Assembly: GCF_011758565.1 (NCBI RefSeq) | Contig: NZ_JAAMOX010000001.1 | Span: forward strand, 1,341,838 to 1,405,837 | Length of the DNA stretch: 64,000 nucleotides | From: Lysinibacter cavernae | GTDB taxonomy: Bacteria; Actinomycetota; Actinomycetes; Actinomycetales; Microbacteriaceae | Reading direction: 5' to 3' | Part shown: positions 9,396 to 22,160 of the stretch, one piece after another | Layout of the letters: each line of letters starts with the position of its first letter | How positions within the stretch are numbered: position 1 is the stretch's first letter | The notes under the pieces: model-generated | What the model was told of the DNA's origin: nothing | The model's input: only the letters and a program-made list of their open reading frames with translations | The model's database searches: none | Translations under genes and position numbers: made by a program

Positions 9396-10365
9396 CGCGC
9401 ACCGGTCCTCTCCATCCGTCAACGGGAAGGTGAAACTTATTCACCAAACGATCGGTAAAGGGCGCGTCAGCGATGCGTGCGAGGCGCACAGGAATCTCGG
9501 AGCGGGTAACCGTCACTCGTGCACCCTGCGGCAAATCCCAGGTGCGTCGGCCGTCGCACCAAAGCACACCAGTGCCTTGGTTCCGTTCGAGCACCTCAAC
9601 AACAAGCGATGAACTCGGGTCAACAACAAGCGGCCTGTTGAACAGCGAGTGGGGGCTGAGGGGAACCATGAGCAGCGCGTCGACGTTCGGCCAGACGACG
9701 GGGCCGCCGGCAGAGAACGAATAGGCGGTTGAGCCCGTTGGCGTTGACATGACAACGCCGTCACAACCAAAGCTTGACAGCGGGCGGCCGTCGACCTCGA
9801 TAACTACCTCAAGCATCCGTTCTCGGGATGCCTTCTCAACCGTTGCTTCGTTGAGCGCCCAGGTTGAGTAGACAAGCTCGTTGTCGTGAGAGACATCAAC
9901 CTGAAGGGTAATGCGTTCTTCAACCTGATATTCGCCGGAAAGCAGGCTTGTTGTTGCCTGTGAGAGATCGTGTTTTTCGCTTTCTGCGAGGAAGCCAACA
10001 TGCCCGAGGTTCACTCCCAAGATGGGGGCGGATGCTCCGCGTAGCAACTCGGCAGCTCGCAGAATCGTGCCGTCGCCGCCAAGAACGATGGCGCTGTCTA
10101 TGCGATCAATACCAATATCGGTATGGAGCAGTGCGATGTTCAGTTCTTCGCCGGTGTGCGCAAACACGCAGGCGCGCTCGTCGGCGCTCATGACAGGCAC
10201 CACGCCGGCCTCAATCAGCTGGTGGTATACGGTGACCGAAGCCTCAATGGCCTCGCGACGCGCGGTGTGTGAAACCAGCAGAATATGCTGTGGCCGTGCG
10301 CGTGCGGAGTGCTGTACCAAGCTCAAGCTCCTGTCTGAGTCAGCGTTGCGGTGGTCTGTATCCAT
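9388..10365 (-). CDS. nadK: NAD kinase
   Basis: This enzyme phosphorylates NAD to NADP with ATP or polyphosphate. Visible motifs are VLGGDGTILRAAELLRG (the GGDGT signature), GVNLGHVGFLAE and TPTGSTAYSFSAGGPVV, the NAD-binding segment. A disordered N-terminal stretch of about 30 residues precedes the first beta strand (HILLVSHTARREA). ATG 10365 is taken as start; an in-frame codon at 10401 would add 12 residues. Either choice overlaps the end of tlyA. The order tlyA-nadK-recN is typical of Actinobacteria. Confidence 0.94.
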   Translation of the reverse strand: MDTDHRNADSDRSLSLVQHSARARPQHILLVSHTARREAIEASVTVYHQLIEAGVVPVMSADERACVFAHTGEELNIALLHTDIGIDRIDSAIVLGGDGTILRAAELLRGASAPILGVNLGHVGFLAESEKHDLSQATTSLLSGEYQVEERITLQVDVSHDNELVYSTWALNEATVEKASRERMLEVVIEVDGRPLSSFGCDGVVMSTPTGSTAYSFSAGGPVVWPNVDALLMVPLSPHSLFNRPLVVDPSSSLVVEVLERNQGTGVLWCDGRRTWDLPQGARVTVTRSEIPVRLARIADAPFTDRLVNKFHLPVDGWRGPVRGD

Positions 10366-11132
10366 TCTGTCGGATTCTTGCCGTGCGTGGCGCTCAACCA
10401 CACAACATATTCATGGTTACCCGCGCTACCGACAATTGGTGAGTTGATGAGTCCAGCGGCACCGAGGCCAAGCTCCCAAGCGGCGTCAAGCACCAGGCGG
10501 ATGGCATTGGCACGCTCTTCTGGCCTCGTCACGACCCCTGCCTTCACTCCGCCCCTGCCAACCTCAAACTGCGGCTTAATGAGCAACACAAAATCAGCAT
10601 CCGGCGCGCTGCTCTGTCGCAGGGCGGGAAGGACCGTTGTCAGCGAGATAAACGAGAGATCGGCGACAACGAGGTCTGGGGATTCTGCAACCCCCGTGGC
10701 TTCAGCGAGCGTTTCTGCGGTCATGTAACGCGCGTTAAAGCCCTCGACCAATACGAGTTCGTCGACGTCGTACAGCTCGGGGGCAAGCTGGTCGTGACCA
10801 ACCTCAATGGCGAGCACCTTCCGGGCGCCGCGTTCAAGGAGCACCTGGCTGAACCCGCCAGTTGAGGCGCCAACATCCATTGCAAGGCGCCCGGCAACAG
10901 CAACGTCGGTAAACGCGTCGAGGGCACCAACTAATTTGTGTGCGGCTCTACTCACAAAGCGGTCGAGCGTGTTCACCTCAAGCTGTTGCGAGGGCGACAC
11001 CTTGAGCGATGCTTTGGTGACCACAACGCCGTCGACGGTAACATCGCCCGCGGAGATCAACGTGTTGGCGTGGCTCCTTGAACGAACGAGTCCCCTGTCG
11101 GCAAGTGCGGCGTCCAATCGTAGATCGGCCAT
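10323..11132 (-). CDS. tlyA: TlyA family rRNA 2'-O-methyltransferase
   Basis: The N-terminal S4 RNA-binding domain (RLDAALADRGLVRSRSHANT) is followed by an FtsJ-like Rossmann methyltransferase domain with the SAM loop AMDVGASTGGFSQVLLERGA and the acidic VVADLSFISL. Actinobacterial TlyA methylates 16S and 23S rRNA (2'-O of C1409 and C1920), which affects capreomycin sensitivity; the old name is hemolysin. The ATG at 11132 (MADLRLD) is chosen over one at 11168 because homologues begin at the S4 domain. A 52-codon gene ends 10 bp upstream. Confidence 0.93.
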   Translation of the reverse strand: MADLRLDAALADRGLVRSRSHANTLISAGDVTVDGVVVTKASLKVSPSQQLEVNTLDRFVSRAAHKLVGALDAFTDVAVAGRLAMDVGASTGGFSQVLLERGARKVLAIEVGHDQLAPELYDVDELVLVEGFNARYMTAETLAEATGVAESPDLVVADLSFISLTTVLPALRQSSAPDADFVLLIKPQFEVGRGGVKAGVVTRPEERANAIRLVLDAAWELGLGAAGLINSPIVGSAGNHEYVVWLSATHGKNPTEWIQTTATLTQTGA

Positions 11133-11142
11133 TGCCGCCCTT

Positions 11143-11301
11143 TCATCGATGAATATCCCCACCCTCAAGCTGCGCTTGCAGCTCGGCGTGGATGCTGAGA
11201 TAGGCCTCTGCCCGTCGTTCGAGCGGTTGCTCTTCGATCACCGTGAGCTGCGAAAGCAGACCATCGTCTCGCGATGGGGCTTCACTCGGAAAATCGTTCA
11301 T
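11143..11301 (-). CDS. Small conserved-looking acidic protein, 52 aa
   Basis: The protein is 52 residues, beginning MNDFPSEAPSRDDG and continuing with a charged helix (EEQPLERRAEAYLSIHAELQ). The same frame stays open further upstream, but that part runs through the palindromic repeat at 11338-11407, so I take the ATG at 11301 as the real start. The amphipathic C-terminal half ends in LEGGDIHR. The position between the HAD phosphatase and tlyA is where many Microbacteriaceae have a small hypothetical gene. I cannot assign a function; a short protein-protein interaction helix is plausible. Confidence 0.6.
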   Translation of the reverse strand: MNDFPSEAPSRDDGLLSQLTVIEEQPLERRAEAYLSIHAELQAQLEGGDIHR

Positions 11302-11337
11302 GGGTTCAAGGCTACCGCGTCGCTCACATATCCCCGC

Positions 11338-11407
11338 CTCGCGGGGCGCATTTCTGCTCGTGGGGCGCATTTTTTTGCACCCCACGACGAAGAATGCACC
11401 CCACGAG
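11338..11407. repeat. 70-bp nested palindromic repeat, copy 1
   Basis: Four arms in order: CTCGCGGGGCGCA (11338), CTCGTGGGGCGCA (11358), TGCACCCCACGA (11375) and TGCACCCCACGAG (11395). The outer and inner pairs are complementary, so it can fold as nested stems. It lies between the HAD phosphatase and the 52-aa gene. Two more copies of identical length lie at 52334-52403 and 61707-61776. Confidence 0.85.
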
Positions 11408-11425
11408 CCGGGGATGCCTCCGCGA

Positions 11426-12457
11426 TTACGAGTACAGTTCCGCCGGAACCTCGAGGCCGTAAATGGCCAAGCCTGAGCCCCAGATAACGTGGCACCCTGC
11501 CCGCAGAAGGTTGAGTTTGTCGTCGCCGTGACGCACAATCTCGACAACGTTCGAACGCATCCGCACCTCAGCATCCCCAACACGCACGCTGTTCTCTTTT
11601 GCGTTCACAACAGACTCAGGATACGGCTCGTGCAATTCGCGCAGGTCACCAAGGATGAAATCGGGACGCATCGTCTTATCGGCGGCAAGTAACTGCTTCG
11701 CTCGATCAACTCCGGTCATGACATGGACCGAGCGGATGCCGGCACGCTGGGCGCCAAGGATGTCAGTATCCAGGCGGTCTCCAATCATGAGGGCATTTCG
11801 AGATCCAAAGCGTTGGAACGCCTCGTCAAAAATCGCCACCTCAGGCTTACCCGCAAAAACGGGGAGCCGACCAACCGCGGTGTGCACTGCCGACACGAGC
11901 GTGCCGTTGCCGGGGGCGAGCCCGCGGGCCACGGGGATAGTCCAGTCAGTGTTTGTTGCGACCCACGGAATACCGGTTTCGCCCTCTGGCGCGGCAAGCG
12001 CAAATGCTGCCTCAGCCAGCTGGGTCCAGCCGACCTCTGGGGCAAATCCTTGGATGACCGCGGCAGGCGCATCATCGGCCGAACGTGTGACCGTAAAACC
12101 GGCGCGCTCAACCTCAACAACGAGCCCGTCGCCACCAACTACCAACACCGTAGAACCGGCAGGAACGAGCTCAGCGAGGAGCGTCACCGCCGCCTGCGGG
12201 GAGGTCACAACATCCGAAGGAGCAACGTTTAGCCCAAGGTCGCTCAGATGAGTTGCAACGGTTGCGTCTGTTCGTGAGGCGTTGTTTGTGATGTAAGCAA
12301 CACGAACCGACTCCGCCGCCGCGTTGAGGCTCTCAACCGCGTGCGGAAGCGCCGCTGGCCCCTTATAGACAACCCCGTCAAGATCGGCGAGTACCAAGTC
12401 GATGCTGTGGAGGGGCGAGGGTCCGTTAGGAGTGGTCTTCTGGCGAAAGAGCGCCAT
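11426..12457 (-). CDS. HAD-IIA (NagD-like) phosphatase
   Basis: The protein has about 343 residues with the HAD motifs: LADLDGVVYKG (motif I nucleophile Asp), AYITNNASRT (motif II) and MIGDRLDTDILGAQRAGI (motif IV). The C2 cap between motifs II and III marks subclass IIA, like NagD and 4-nitrophenylphosphatase-type enzymes that hydrolyse small phosphate esters. The physiological substrate is unknown. Its start overlaps the end of the TPR gene by about 30 bp, so translation is coupled. In other actinobacteria this gene also sits just before tlyA. Confidence 0.88.
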   Translation of the reverse strand: MALFRQKTTPNGPSPLHSIDLVLADLDGVVYKGPAALPHAVESLNAAAESVRVAYITNNASRTDATVATHLSDLGLNVAPSDVVTSPQAAVTLLAELVPAGSTVLVVGGDGLVVEVERAGFTVTRSADDAPAAVIQGFAPEVGWTQLAEAAFALAAPEGETGIPWVATNTDWTIPVARGLAPGNGTLVSAVHTAVGRLPVFAGKPEVAIFDEAFQRFGSRNALMIGDRLDTDILGAQRAGIRSVHVMTGVDRAKQLLAADKTMRPDFILGDLRELHEPYPESVVNAKENSVRVGDAEVRMRSNVVEIVRHGDDKLNLLRAGCHVIWGSGLAIYGLEVPAELYS

Positions 12458-14912
12458 CGTTGTCACCGCTTTCGTTAGGGGTCTCGGTCGTCTGGATATC
12501 TGTTGTATCGCCGTCTGCCGTCGCCGACACTGACGGTGCGGCGTCCGTGTCCGCAGAGTCTTCCGGCGCAGCGTCTACGTCAGCTGCGCCAACTGCGTCA
12601 ACTGCGTCAACTGCGTCAACTGCCGCAGCGTCTCGCAGCACAGCATCCACCGACACAGCGTGTGCATCTTCGGTTTCTGTAGCCTCGATTTCGGTAGCCT
12701 CGATTTCGGTCGGCTCCACTGCCGGCACCTCAACGCTCTCTCCCTCTGACCGTTCCAAGCTGCCCGAATCGCCCTCAGCCAGCGCGTCAGCCGCCGTGCT
12801 ATCGCTATCGCTATCGTCTTCAGCATCAGCATCAGCATCAGCATCAGCATCAGCATCAGCATCTACAACTGTCTCAGCATCAAGTCCTTCATTTTCCCAC
12901 TCTTCGAGCTCACGACGTTCGGCCTCGGCGATTGCCTCAGCTTCACGACGAGCAGCCTCCCGTGCTGGAGCTTCGGCTTCCCACTTCGCCGCTGCATCTG
13001 CCGAGTCGATCTCGTAGGCAAGCTCCTCGTCGAAGACGTCAAGAATGTCCATGGTCTCGTCGTTGCCGTACTTCTCCTGAAGCGCCTCAAACGCAATTTC
13101 GGCGCGCTTGCGCCACACAGCGGCCTCGTCAACCCGTCCGAGCTCCTCGAGGACCTCACCGTAGGCAGCAAACAGGTCGGGGCTGAAGCTGTACGCACGG
13201 TTGGGGTCGAGCTGCGGAATCTCGAGCTCGTCAAGGGCCCGATCTGGCTGTCCCTGGTCAAGACGCGCCCCGGAAAGTGCAATTGCAACCGAGACCTGCA
13301 CGTCGGCAGGAAGGCTGCTTCGCTCAACGGTTGTGCCGAGTTCAAGAGCCTTGTCTGGACGTCCAAGGCCTCGTTCGCAGTCAATCATGAGCGCAAGCTG
13401 GTTGTCGGATCCCGAGATACGGCGGTAGGTGCGCAGCTCGCGAAGGGCCAAGGCAAAATCACCCGTCGTGTACGCCGTGATCGCCAACGTCTCACGGACA
13501 ATCGCGATACGTCCGGCTCGCCGAGACGCAGAGATTGCGTGCTGGTGAGCCAACTCCGGATCGCTGTCGATGAGGCGTGCGGCCATCGCAAGGTGCATTG
13601 CGACGTTGTCCGCGTTCTCCGGCGTCAGCGTCTTGAGCTCAAAACGGGCGCCCTTGTTCAAATCTTTGGGGGTGAGATCCTTCGGAAACTCGGGATCCTC
13701 GTGGCGCGTGCGAACGCTCTTCAGCTCGCGCGCTAACATTTCCTCTTCGGTCAGCTCACGGTATTCGCGGCGGTCGCCGCTCTTGTCATCGGTGCGAACA
13801 TAACGTGAGGGTTCACGGTCACGCCCGCCACGTCCATCACGGCTGTCGCCACGCTTCCCCATGTCGGGACGACCTGGGCGATCCGGACGCCCGCCGCGCT
13901 CTGCGCGTCCGTATCCGGAGCCTTGCTGACGGTCATCACGACGGGGCGCCCTATCATCACGCTGGGGACGGTCGCCGGAACGCGCTGGACGTTCTGAGTT
14001 GTACGGACGGTCGCTACGTGGTGCTCGATCATCACGACGTGGGCGATCCGAACTATAGGGGCGGTCACCGGCCCGTTGAGGTCGTTCTGAGTTATAGGGG
14101 CGATCGCCTGAGCGTGCGGAGCGATCAGAGTTATACGGACGATCACCGGAGCGTGCTGGGCGATCAGAGTTGTACGGCCGATCACCGGAGCGCGCAGGGC
14201 GATCAGAGTTATACGGGCGGTCACCAGAACGCGCCGGACGATCAGAGTTATACGGACGATCACCGGAACGTGCAGGGCGATCCGTGGAACGCGCCGATCG
14301 GTCTGAGCCATACGGACGATCACCACGCGGCGCGCGATCATCACGACGTGGGCGATCCGAACCATACGGACGATCACCGGAACGTGCCGAACGATCAGAG
14401 TTATACGGACGATCCTCGCGGCCCTGTCGATCTACCCCTTGTCGATCTACCCCGTACGAACGCTCTCCCGAGCGCTGCTGCGAACGATCGGCACCGTATG
14501 AACGGTCGTTCGAACGCTGTGGACGGTCCGAACCCTGAGAACGATCAGAAGCACGCGCGGGACGGTCAGAGTTGTAGGGCCGGTCACCGGAACGCTGAGG
14601 TCGATCCGAGTTGTACGGGCGGTCTCCAGAACGTCCAGGTCGATCCGAGCCATACGGACGGTCAGCTGAGCGTTGCGGGCGTCCGCCAGTTTTGTCCCGG
14701 TCGTTGTAAGACCGGTTGCTCCCCTGTTGCGTCCGCTCGTCTCGATGTGGGCGATCGGCATACGATCCGCGATCTCCGGCTCGATCAGGTGACGAACCGT
14801 TCGAACTGTTGTCACGGCGCAGCGGAGCAGACTTACCGTATCGGTCATCGGCAGAAGATTTGCGAGGAGCGTCGGGACGCTCGTATTTTTCGGGTTGAGC
14901 GTTATCGGACAT
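12426..14912 (-). CDS. Disordered Arg/Asp/Ser/Pro-repeat, TPR and acidic-tail protein
   Basis: The protein has 828 residues in three parts. Residues 1 to about 385 are low complexity, built from units such as SDRPARSGDRPYN (13 aa, 39 bp) with variants (SDRPQRSG, SDRPRRDDRAPR). It is rich in Arg, Asp, Ser, Pro, Gly and Tyr and has no predicted fold. Residues from about 390 to 640 are helical TPR-like repeats (NVAMHLAMAARLIDSDPELA, then LALRELRTYRRISGSDNQLA). The last 170 residues are acidic, with an Asp-Ala run (DADADADADADADAE), an Asp-Ser run and VDAVDAVDAVGA. ATG 14912 follows GAGGAG by 4 nt. The gene is first in the HAD-tlyA-nadK-recN group. The function is unknown; an RNA- or ribosome-related scaffold is only a guess from the RGG-like composition and tlyA linkage. 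Confidence 0.85.
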   Translation of the reverse strand: MSDNAQPEKYERPDAPRKSSADDRYGKSAPLRRDNSSNGSSPDRAGDRGSYADRPHRDERTQQGSNRSYNDRDKTGGRPQRSADRPYGSDRPGRSGDRPYNSDRPQRSGDRPYNSDRPARASDRSQGSDRPQRSNDRSYGADRSQQRSGERSYGVDRQGVDRQGREDRPYNSDRSARSGDRPYGSDRPRRDDRAPRGDRPYGSDRSARSTDRPARSGDRPYNSDRPARSGDRPYNSDRPARSGDRPYNSDRPARSGDRPYNSDRSARSGDRPYNSERPQRAGDRPYSSDRPRRDDRAPRSDRPYNSERPARSGDRPQRDDRAPRRDDRQQGSGYGRAERGGRPDRPGRPDMGKRGDSRDGRGGRDREPSRYVRTDDKSGDRREYRELTEEEMLARELKSVRTRHEDPEFPKDLTPKDLNKGARFELKTLTPENADNVAMHLAMAARLIDSDPELAHQHAISASRRAGRIAIVRETLAITAYTTGDFALALRELRTYRRISGSDNQLALMIDCERGLGRPDKALELGTTVERSSLPADVQVSVAIALSGARLDQGQPDRALDELEIPQLDPNRAYSFSPDLFAAYGEVLEELGRVDEAAVWRKRAEIAFEALQEKYGNDETMDILDVFDEELAYEIDSADAAAKWEAEAPAREAARREAEAIAEAERRELEEWENEGLDAETVVDADADADADADADAEDDSDSDSTAADALAEGDSGSLERSEGESVEVPAVEPTEIEATEIEATETEDAHAVSVDAVLRDAAAVDAVDAVDAVGAADVDAAPEDSADTDAAPSVSATADGDTTDIQTTETPNESGDNDGALSPEDHS
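12821..12862 (-). repeat. Hexanucleotide repeat (CAGCAT)7 within the TPR gene
   Basis: Seven exact copies of CAGCAT on the plus strand encode an Asp-Ala run in the acidic tail. A 9-bp unit, AACTGCGTC, is repeated three times at 12591-12617 in the same gene and encodes Val-Asp-Ala. Both units keep the reading frame. Confidence 0.95.
13980..14700 (-). repeat. Degenerate 39-bp coding tandem repeats in the TPR gene
   Basis: The DNA encoding SDRPARSGDRPYN-type units repeats with a basic period of 39 bp. It is most regular at about 14080-14290, where near-identical units follow one another. All changes are in frame. Boundaries are approximate. Confidence 0.85.
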
Positions 14913-15293
14913 GTTTCTCCTCGTAATGGTTGGCATTTATGTGCCGGATGACGCGCGGCGACGTGGCCTACGCGACACGGTAAATCTTCTGCTGTGGATT
15001 TATGAAAAGGTCGTGAGGTTTCTCAGAACGAAACCAACGGTTACCAGCGTATCGGAGAAAACCTGAAGTTTGGCACGAGGCCTCACAAGATTCCCAAATG
15101 GGATTCATCTCTCAGTGGACGCGTTGTCAGTTCTGCGCAAGACTCTGAAGACTGAGCGCAGAGAATTGGAAGCACAAAAAGAATCCTTTATGGCCCCGCG
15201 TATCAACCCGGCAGCTGACTCCCGTTTGTTTGGGTTAAACAAGGGAGCCCCACACACCAACAGGTATGCGGGGCTCAACCTCTTATAAAAGAA
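14913..15293. other. Intergenic region between 5S rRNA and the TPR gene
   Basis: About 380 bp holds the TPR gene's promoter and ribosome site (minus strand) and the rRNA terminator near 15246. No tRNA and no convincing gene is visible on either strand. Confidence 0.6.
15246..15277 (-). terminator. rRNA operon terminator
   Basis: GAGCCCC (15246-15252) pairs with GGGGCTC (15271-15277), just downstream of 5S on the minus strand. A short T-containing stretch (CTTGTTT) follows in the transcript. Confidence 0.7.
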
Positions 15294-15410
15294 GTCCGGC
15301 GGTGACCTACTCTCCCACAGGGTCCCCCCTGCAGTACCATCGGCGCTGCGAGTCTTAGCTTCCGGGTTCGGAATGTAACCGGGCGTTTCCCTCGCGCTAT
15401 AGCCGCCGAA
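15294..15410 (-). rRNA. rrf: 5S ribosomal RNA
   Basis: The complement shows the canonical 5S body: AGGGAAACGCCCGGTTACAT, then CCGAACCCGGAAGCTAAG, then GGGAGAGTAGGTCACCGCCG. The ends were set from pairing of the terminal stem (GGCGGC with GCCGCC) and are good to a few bases. It is the last gene of the 16S-23S-5S operon. Confidence 0.95.
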
Positions 15411-15559
15411 ACACTATCGACAACCCACCAACAAATGGCGGGATGCCAGGTTTCGACAAAACAAAGCAACAAAAGTTGTTCTTCATTCTGTGTGTTCCCG
15501 ACCGTATATCGAGAACCACAAAGTGGACGCAAACATCACAACAAGAAATTATCAAGTAT

Positions 15560-20663
<5,104 letters not shown>

Positions 20664-20865
20664 TGATTAACAAGCAACAAACCAAAAGGCCTGCGCTAAA
20701 CATAAAGCAGCCCAACCACCGGAATAGGCGGAAAAGGCTGCGAGTTCGAAACTGACAGAACAAATCATTACTGACTTGCTTTGTTGTTCAATATTTTTCC
20801 AAAGGAATCTCTTCACCCAACCAGATAGGTTGAGCTAACGAGTCTTTTTGGCATTTGACATTGTG

Positions 20866-20886
20866 CACGCTGTTGAGTTCTCAAGG
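20866..20886 (-). promoter_or_regulatory. boxA-like antitermination leader of the rRNA operon
   Basis: The minus strand reads CCTTGAGAACTCAACAGCGT, the typical actinobacterial rRNA leader segment. A related copy lies in the 16S-23S spacer (18832-18853). Confidence 0.65.
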
Positions 20887-20939
20887 ACCAGACGCACTAG
20901 AGTTTCAGTTTCTCAACCTGCCCTCTAGGCAACTTCTCT

Positions 20940-20968
20940 ATCCTACCAGCTCCTGGAGTTCCTGTCAA
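20940..20968 (-). promoter_or_regulatory. rRNA operon promoter
   Basis: The minus strand has a -35 TTGACA (20968-20963), a 17-bp spacer and a -10 TAGGAT (20945-20940), a near-consensus housekeeping promoter about 275 bp upstream of mature 16S. A second weaker TATAAC box occurs near 21035. Confidence 0.8.
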
Positions 20969-21274
20969 ATCGTGTTTCTCGCAAATTATTTGACGCGAAG
21001 AAACCGAACCTGACTCTCACAAGAGCGGGAGTTATATCTTCACACTAAACCGCAACAAACACAAATGCGCCTGAAACAATCTCGGTGAGATAAGTGGTCC
21101 CACTTGAGGCCGGCGAGCAATCCGCTCTGCCGCACCTTTGGGGTACTTGGAATACATTACGGCGAATACGACACCTCCGCAAATCCAAAACCACCACACC
21201 ACCCCAAAAACCCCGACAAACCAACAAAAACGACTTTCCCCAACCAAACATCCCGGGCGTGTCGCACCCCACAA

Positions 21275-21350
21275 CCCCACATCCATTTGCGAGTTTCTGC
21301 CAAAAAACCCAGAAAAGGGAACAGAAAGTCACAAATAGATGCAGGTGGGG
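21275..21350. repeat. Palindromic repeat of the CTGCATCTATTTG family, copy A
   Basis: CCCCAC-ATCCATTTGCGAGTTTCTGC (from 21275) is matched in reverse complement by CCCCACCTGC-ATCTATTTGTGACTTTC (to 21350), with a small gap. The core shares CTGCATCTATTTG with the perfect copy at 58395-58470. Confidence 0.65.
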
Positions 21351-21462
21351 GTCGGAGGCGGGAAGGTCGGAGACAGGAAAGAGTGAGGAGGAGAGTTCAA
21401 GTTGCGGAGAGAGGGGCTCGACGGAGAGAGGTCGGTTGGAAGGGGTTGGGCGAGGCGAGGTT

Positions 21463-21484
21463 GGGTTGGGTTGGGTTGGCGGGG
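21463..21484 (+). other. Possible G-quadruplex tract
   Basis: GGGTTGGGTTGGGTTGGCGG on the plus strand, followed by more G, gives four G-runs with loops of 2, 2 and 5 nt. It lies just beyond the 3' end of the SRPBCC gene. Confidence 0.4.
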
Positions 21485-21509
21485 CGGGAAGTCGAGGGTG
21501 CAACGAGTG

Positions 21510-22049
21510 CTACGGGGATGCGAGAGTGTCGCCTCGAGTTTGGATGAGCGTGGTCAGGTATCGGGTGAGGATGGTCCGCTCAACCAAGCGTCCCAGCACA
21601 CCAAAGGGTGCCGCGTATGAAATCTCGTCGATCATGATGGACCTCGGGAGATTCATGTCATGGACGGGTTCACCTGCACCAGCATCAGCACCAGCACCAG
21701 CACCAGCACCAGCACCAGCACCAGCAAGTACTATCGCCGATGGTTGCACATCTTGGAAGGTGTGCGTGTGCACAAAACGCGCAAAGGGTCCGCGAACCTG
21801 GGCGTCAACGAAGCGTCGGCCAGGGTCAAGCTCCCTAATGAGGCTCGTGAGGCGAAAGCGAATGCCAAAGTGCCGCGCGCTCCAAGTGACGGTCTCGCCG
21901 AGTCCGATCTGTCCGGAGGCCACTCCCCCAACGACGCGCTCCCCGGTATGACGCAGCGAATCAAGATGAGCGTCGATGCTCAACGAACGGTGAAACATTT
22001 CCTCGGCCGACGCATCACAGATCGTGGTGACGGAAAACGATGAGGCCAT
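21510..22049 (-). CDS. SRPBCC (START-like) family protein with an Ala-Gly repeat
   Basis: The protein has 179 residues with a START/SRPBCC pattern: FSVTTICDASAEEMFHRSLS at the N-terminus, a middle sheet with GETVTWSARHFGIRFRLTS, then the C-terminal helix (PFGVLGRLVERTILTRYLTT). This fold binds hydrophobic ligands in a deep cavity; the ligand is unknown. A glycine-alanine run (AGAGAGAGAGADAGAG) from about residue 108 interrupts the sheet and is encoded by a hexanucleotide repeat, probably a surface loop. I chose the ATG at 22049, where the domain begins; a GTG at 22109 would add 20 residues and neither has a strong ribosome site. It lies downstream of tyrS. Confidence 0.75.
   Translation of the reverse strand: MASSFSVTTICDASAEEMFHRSLSIDAHLDSLRHTGERVVGGVASGQIGLGETVTWSARHFGIRFRLTSLIRELDPGRRFVDAQVRGPFARFVHTHTFQDVQPSAIVLAGAGAGAGAGAGADAGAGEPVHDMNLPRSIMIDEISYAAPFGVLGRLVERTILTRYLTTLIQTRGDTLASP
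21677..21724 (-). repeat. Hexanucleotide repeat (CACCAG)n in the SRPBCC gene
   Basis: Eight units of 6 bp (one variant, CATCAG; the last six are exact) encode Ala-Gly dipeptides. Changes in copy number keep the frame. Confidence 0.95.
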
Positions 22050-22110
22050 TAGGAGGCTGTCTCGGTCGGGGTGCGCACAGCATCCGGCAGAGCCAAGCGG
22101 TCTAGACACA

Positions 22111-22147
22111 GCAATGCCCGGCAGCGGTGAACCGCTCCGGGCATTGC
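22111..22147 (-). terminator. Hairpin downstream of tyrS
   Basis: GCAATGCCCGG then AGCGGT (22111-22128) pairs with ACCGCT then CCGGGCATTGC (22131-22147), a 17-bp stem with one bulge and a 2-nt loop, 14 bp past the tyrS stop. There is no T-tract, so it may stabilise the 3' end or act weakly. Confidence 0.65.
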
Positions 22148-22160
22148 CAAGGCCATCTGT

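Larger units (their letters stand above)
20664..21509. other. rRNA promoter and leader region
   Basis: From the rRNA side it holds a 16S leader of about 270 nt with a boxA element, the operon promoter, an A/C-rich plus-strand stretch (21165-21275), an inverted repeat (21275-21350) and a G-run tract (21463-21484). I see no credible gene. Confidence 0.75.

Noticed and set aside
13980-14700. Regularly repeated DNA that could suggest a CRISPR array
   Set aside because: The repeats are contiguous 39-bp coding units without unique spacers and translate to a continuous protein.
21094-21951. 285-codon plus-strand frame across the rRNA upstream region
   Set aside because: It runs through the rRNA upstream region, the inverted repeat and the antisense of the SRPBCC gene, and has low-complexity composition.
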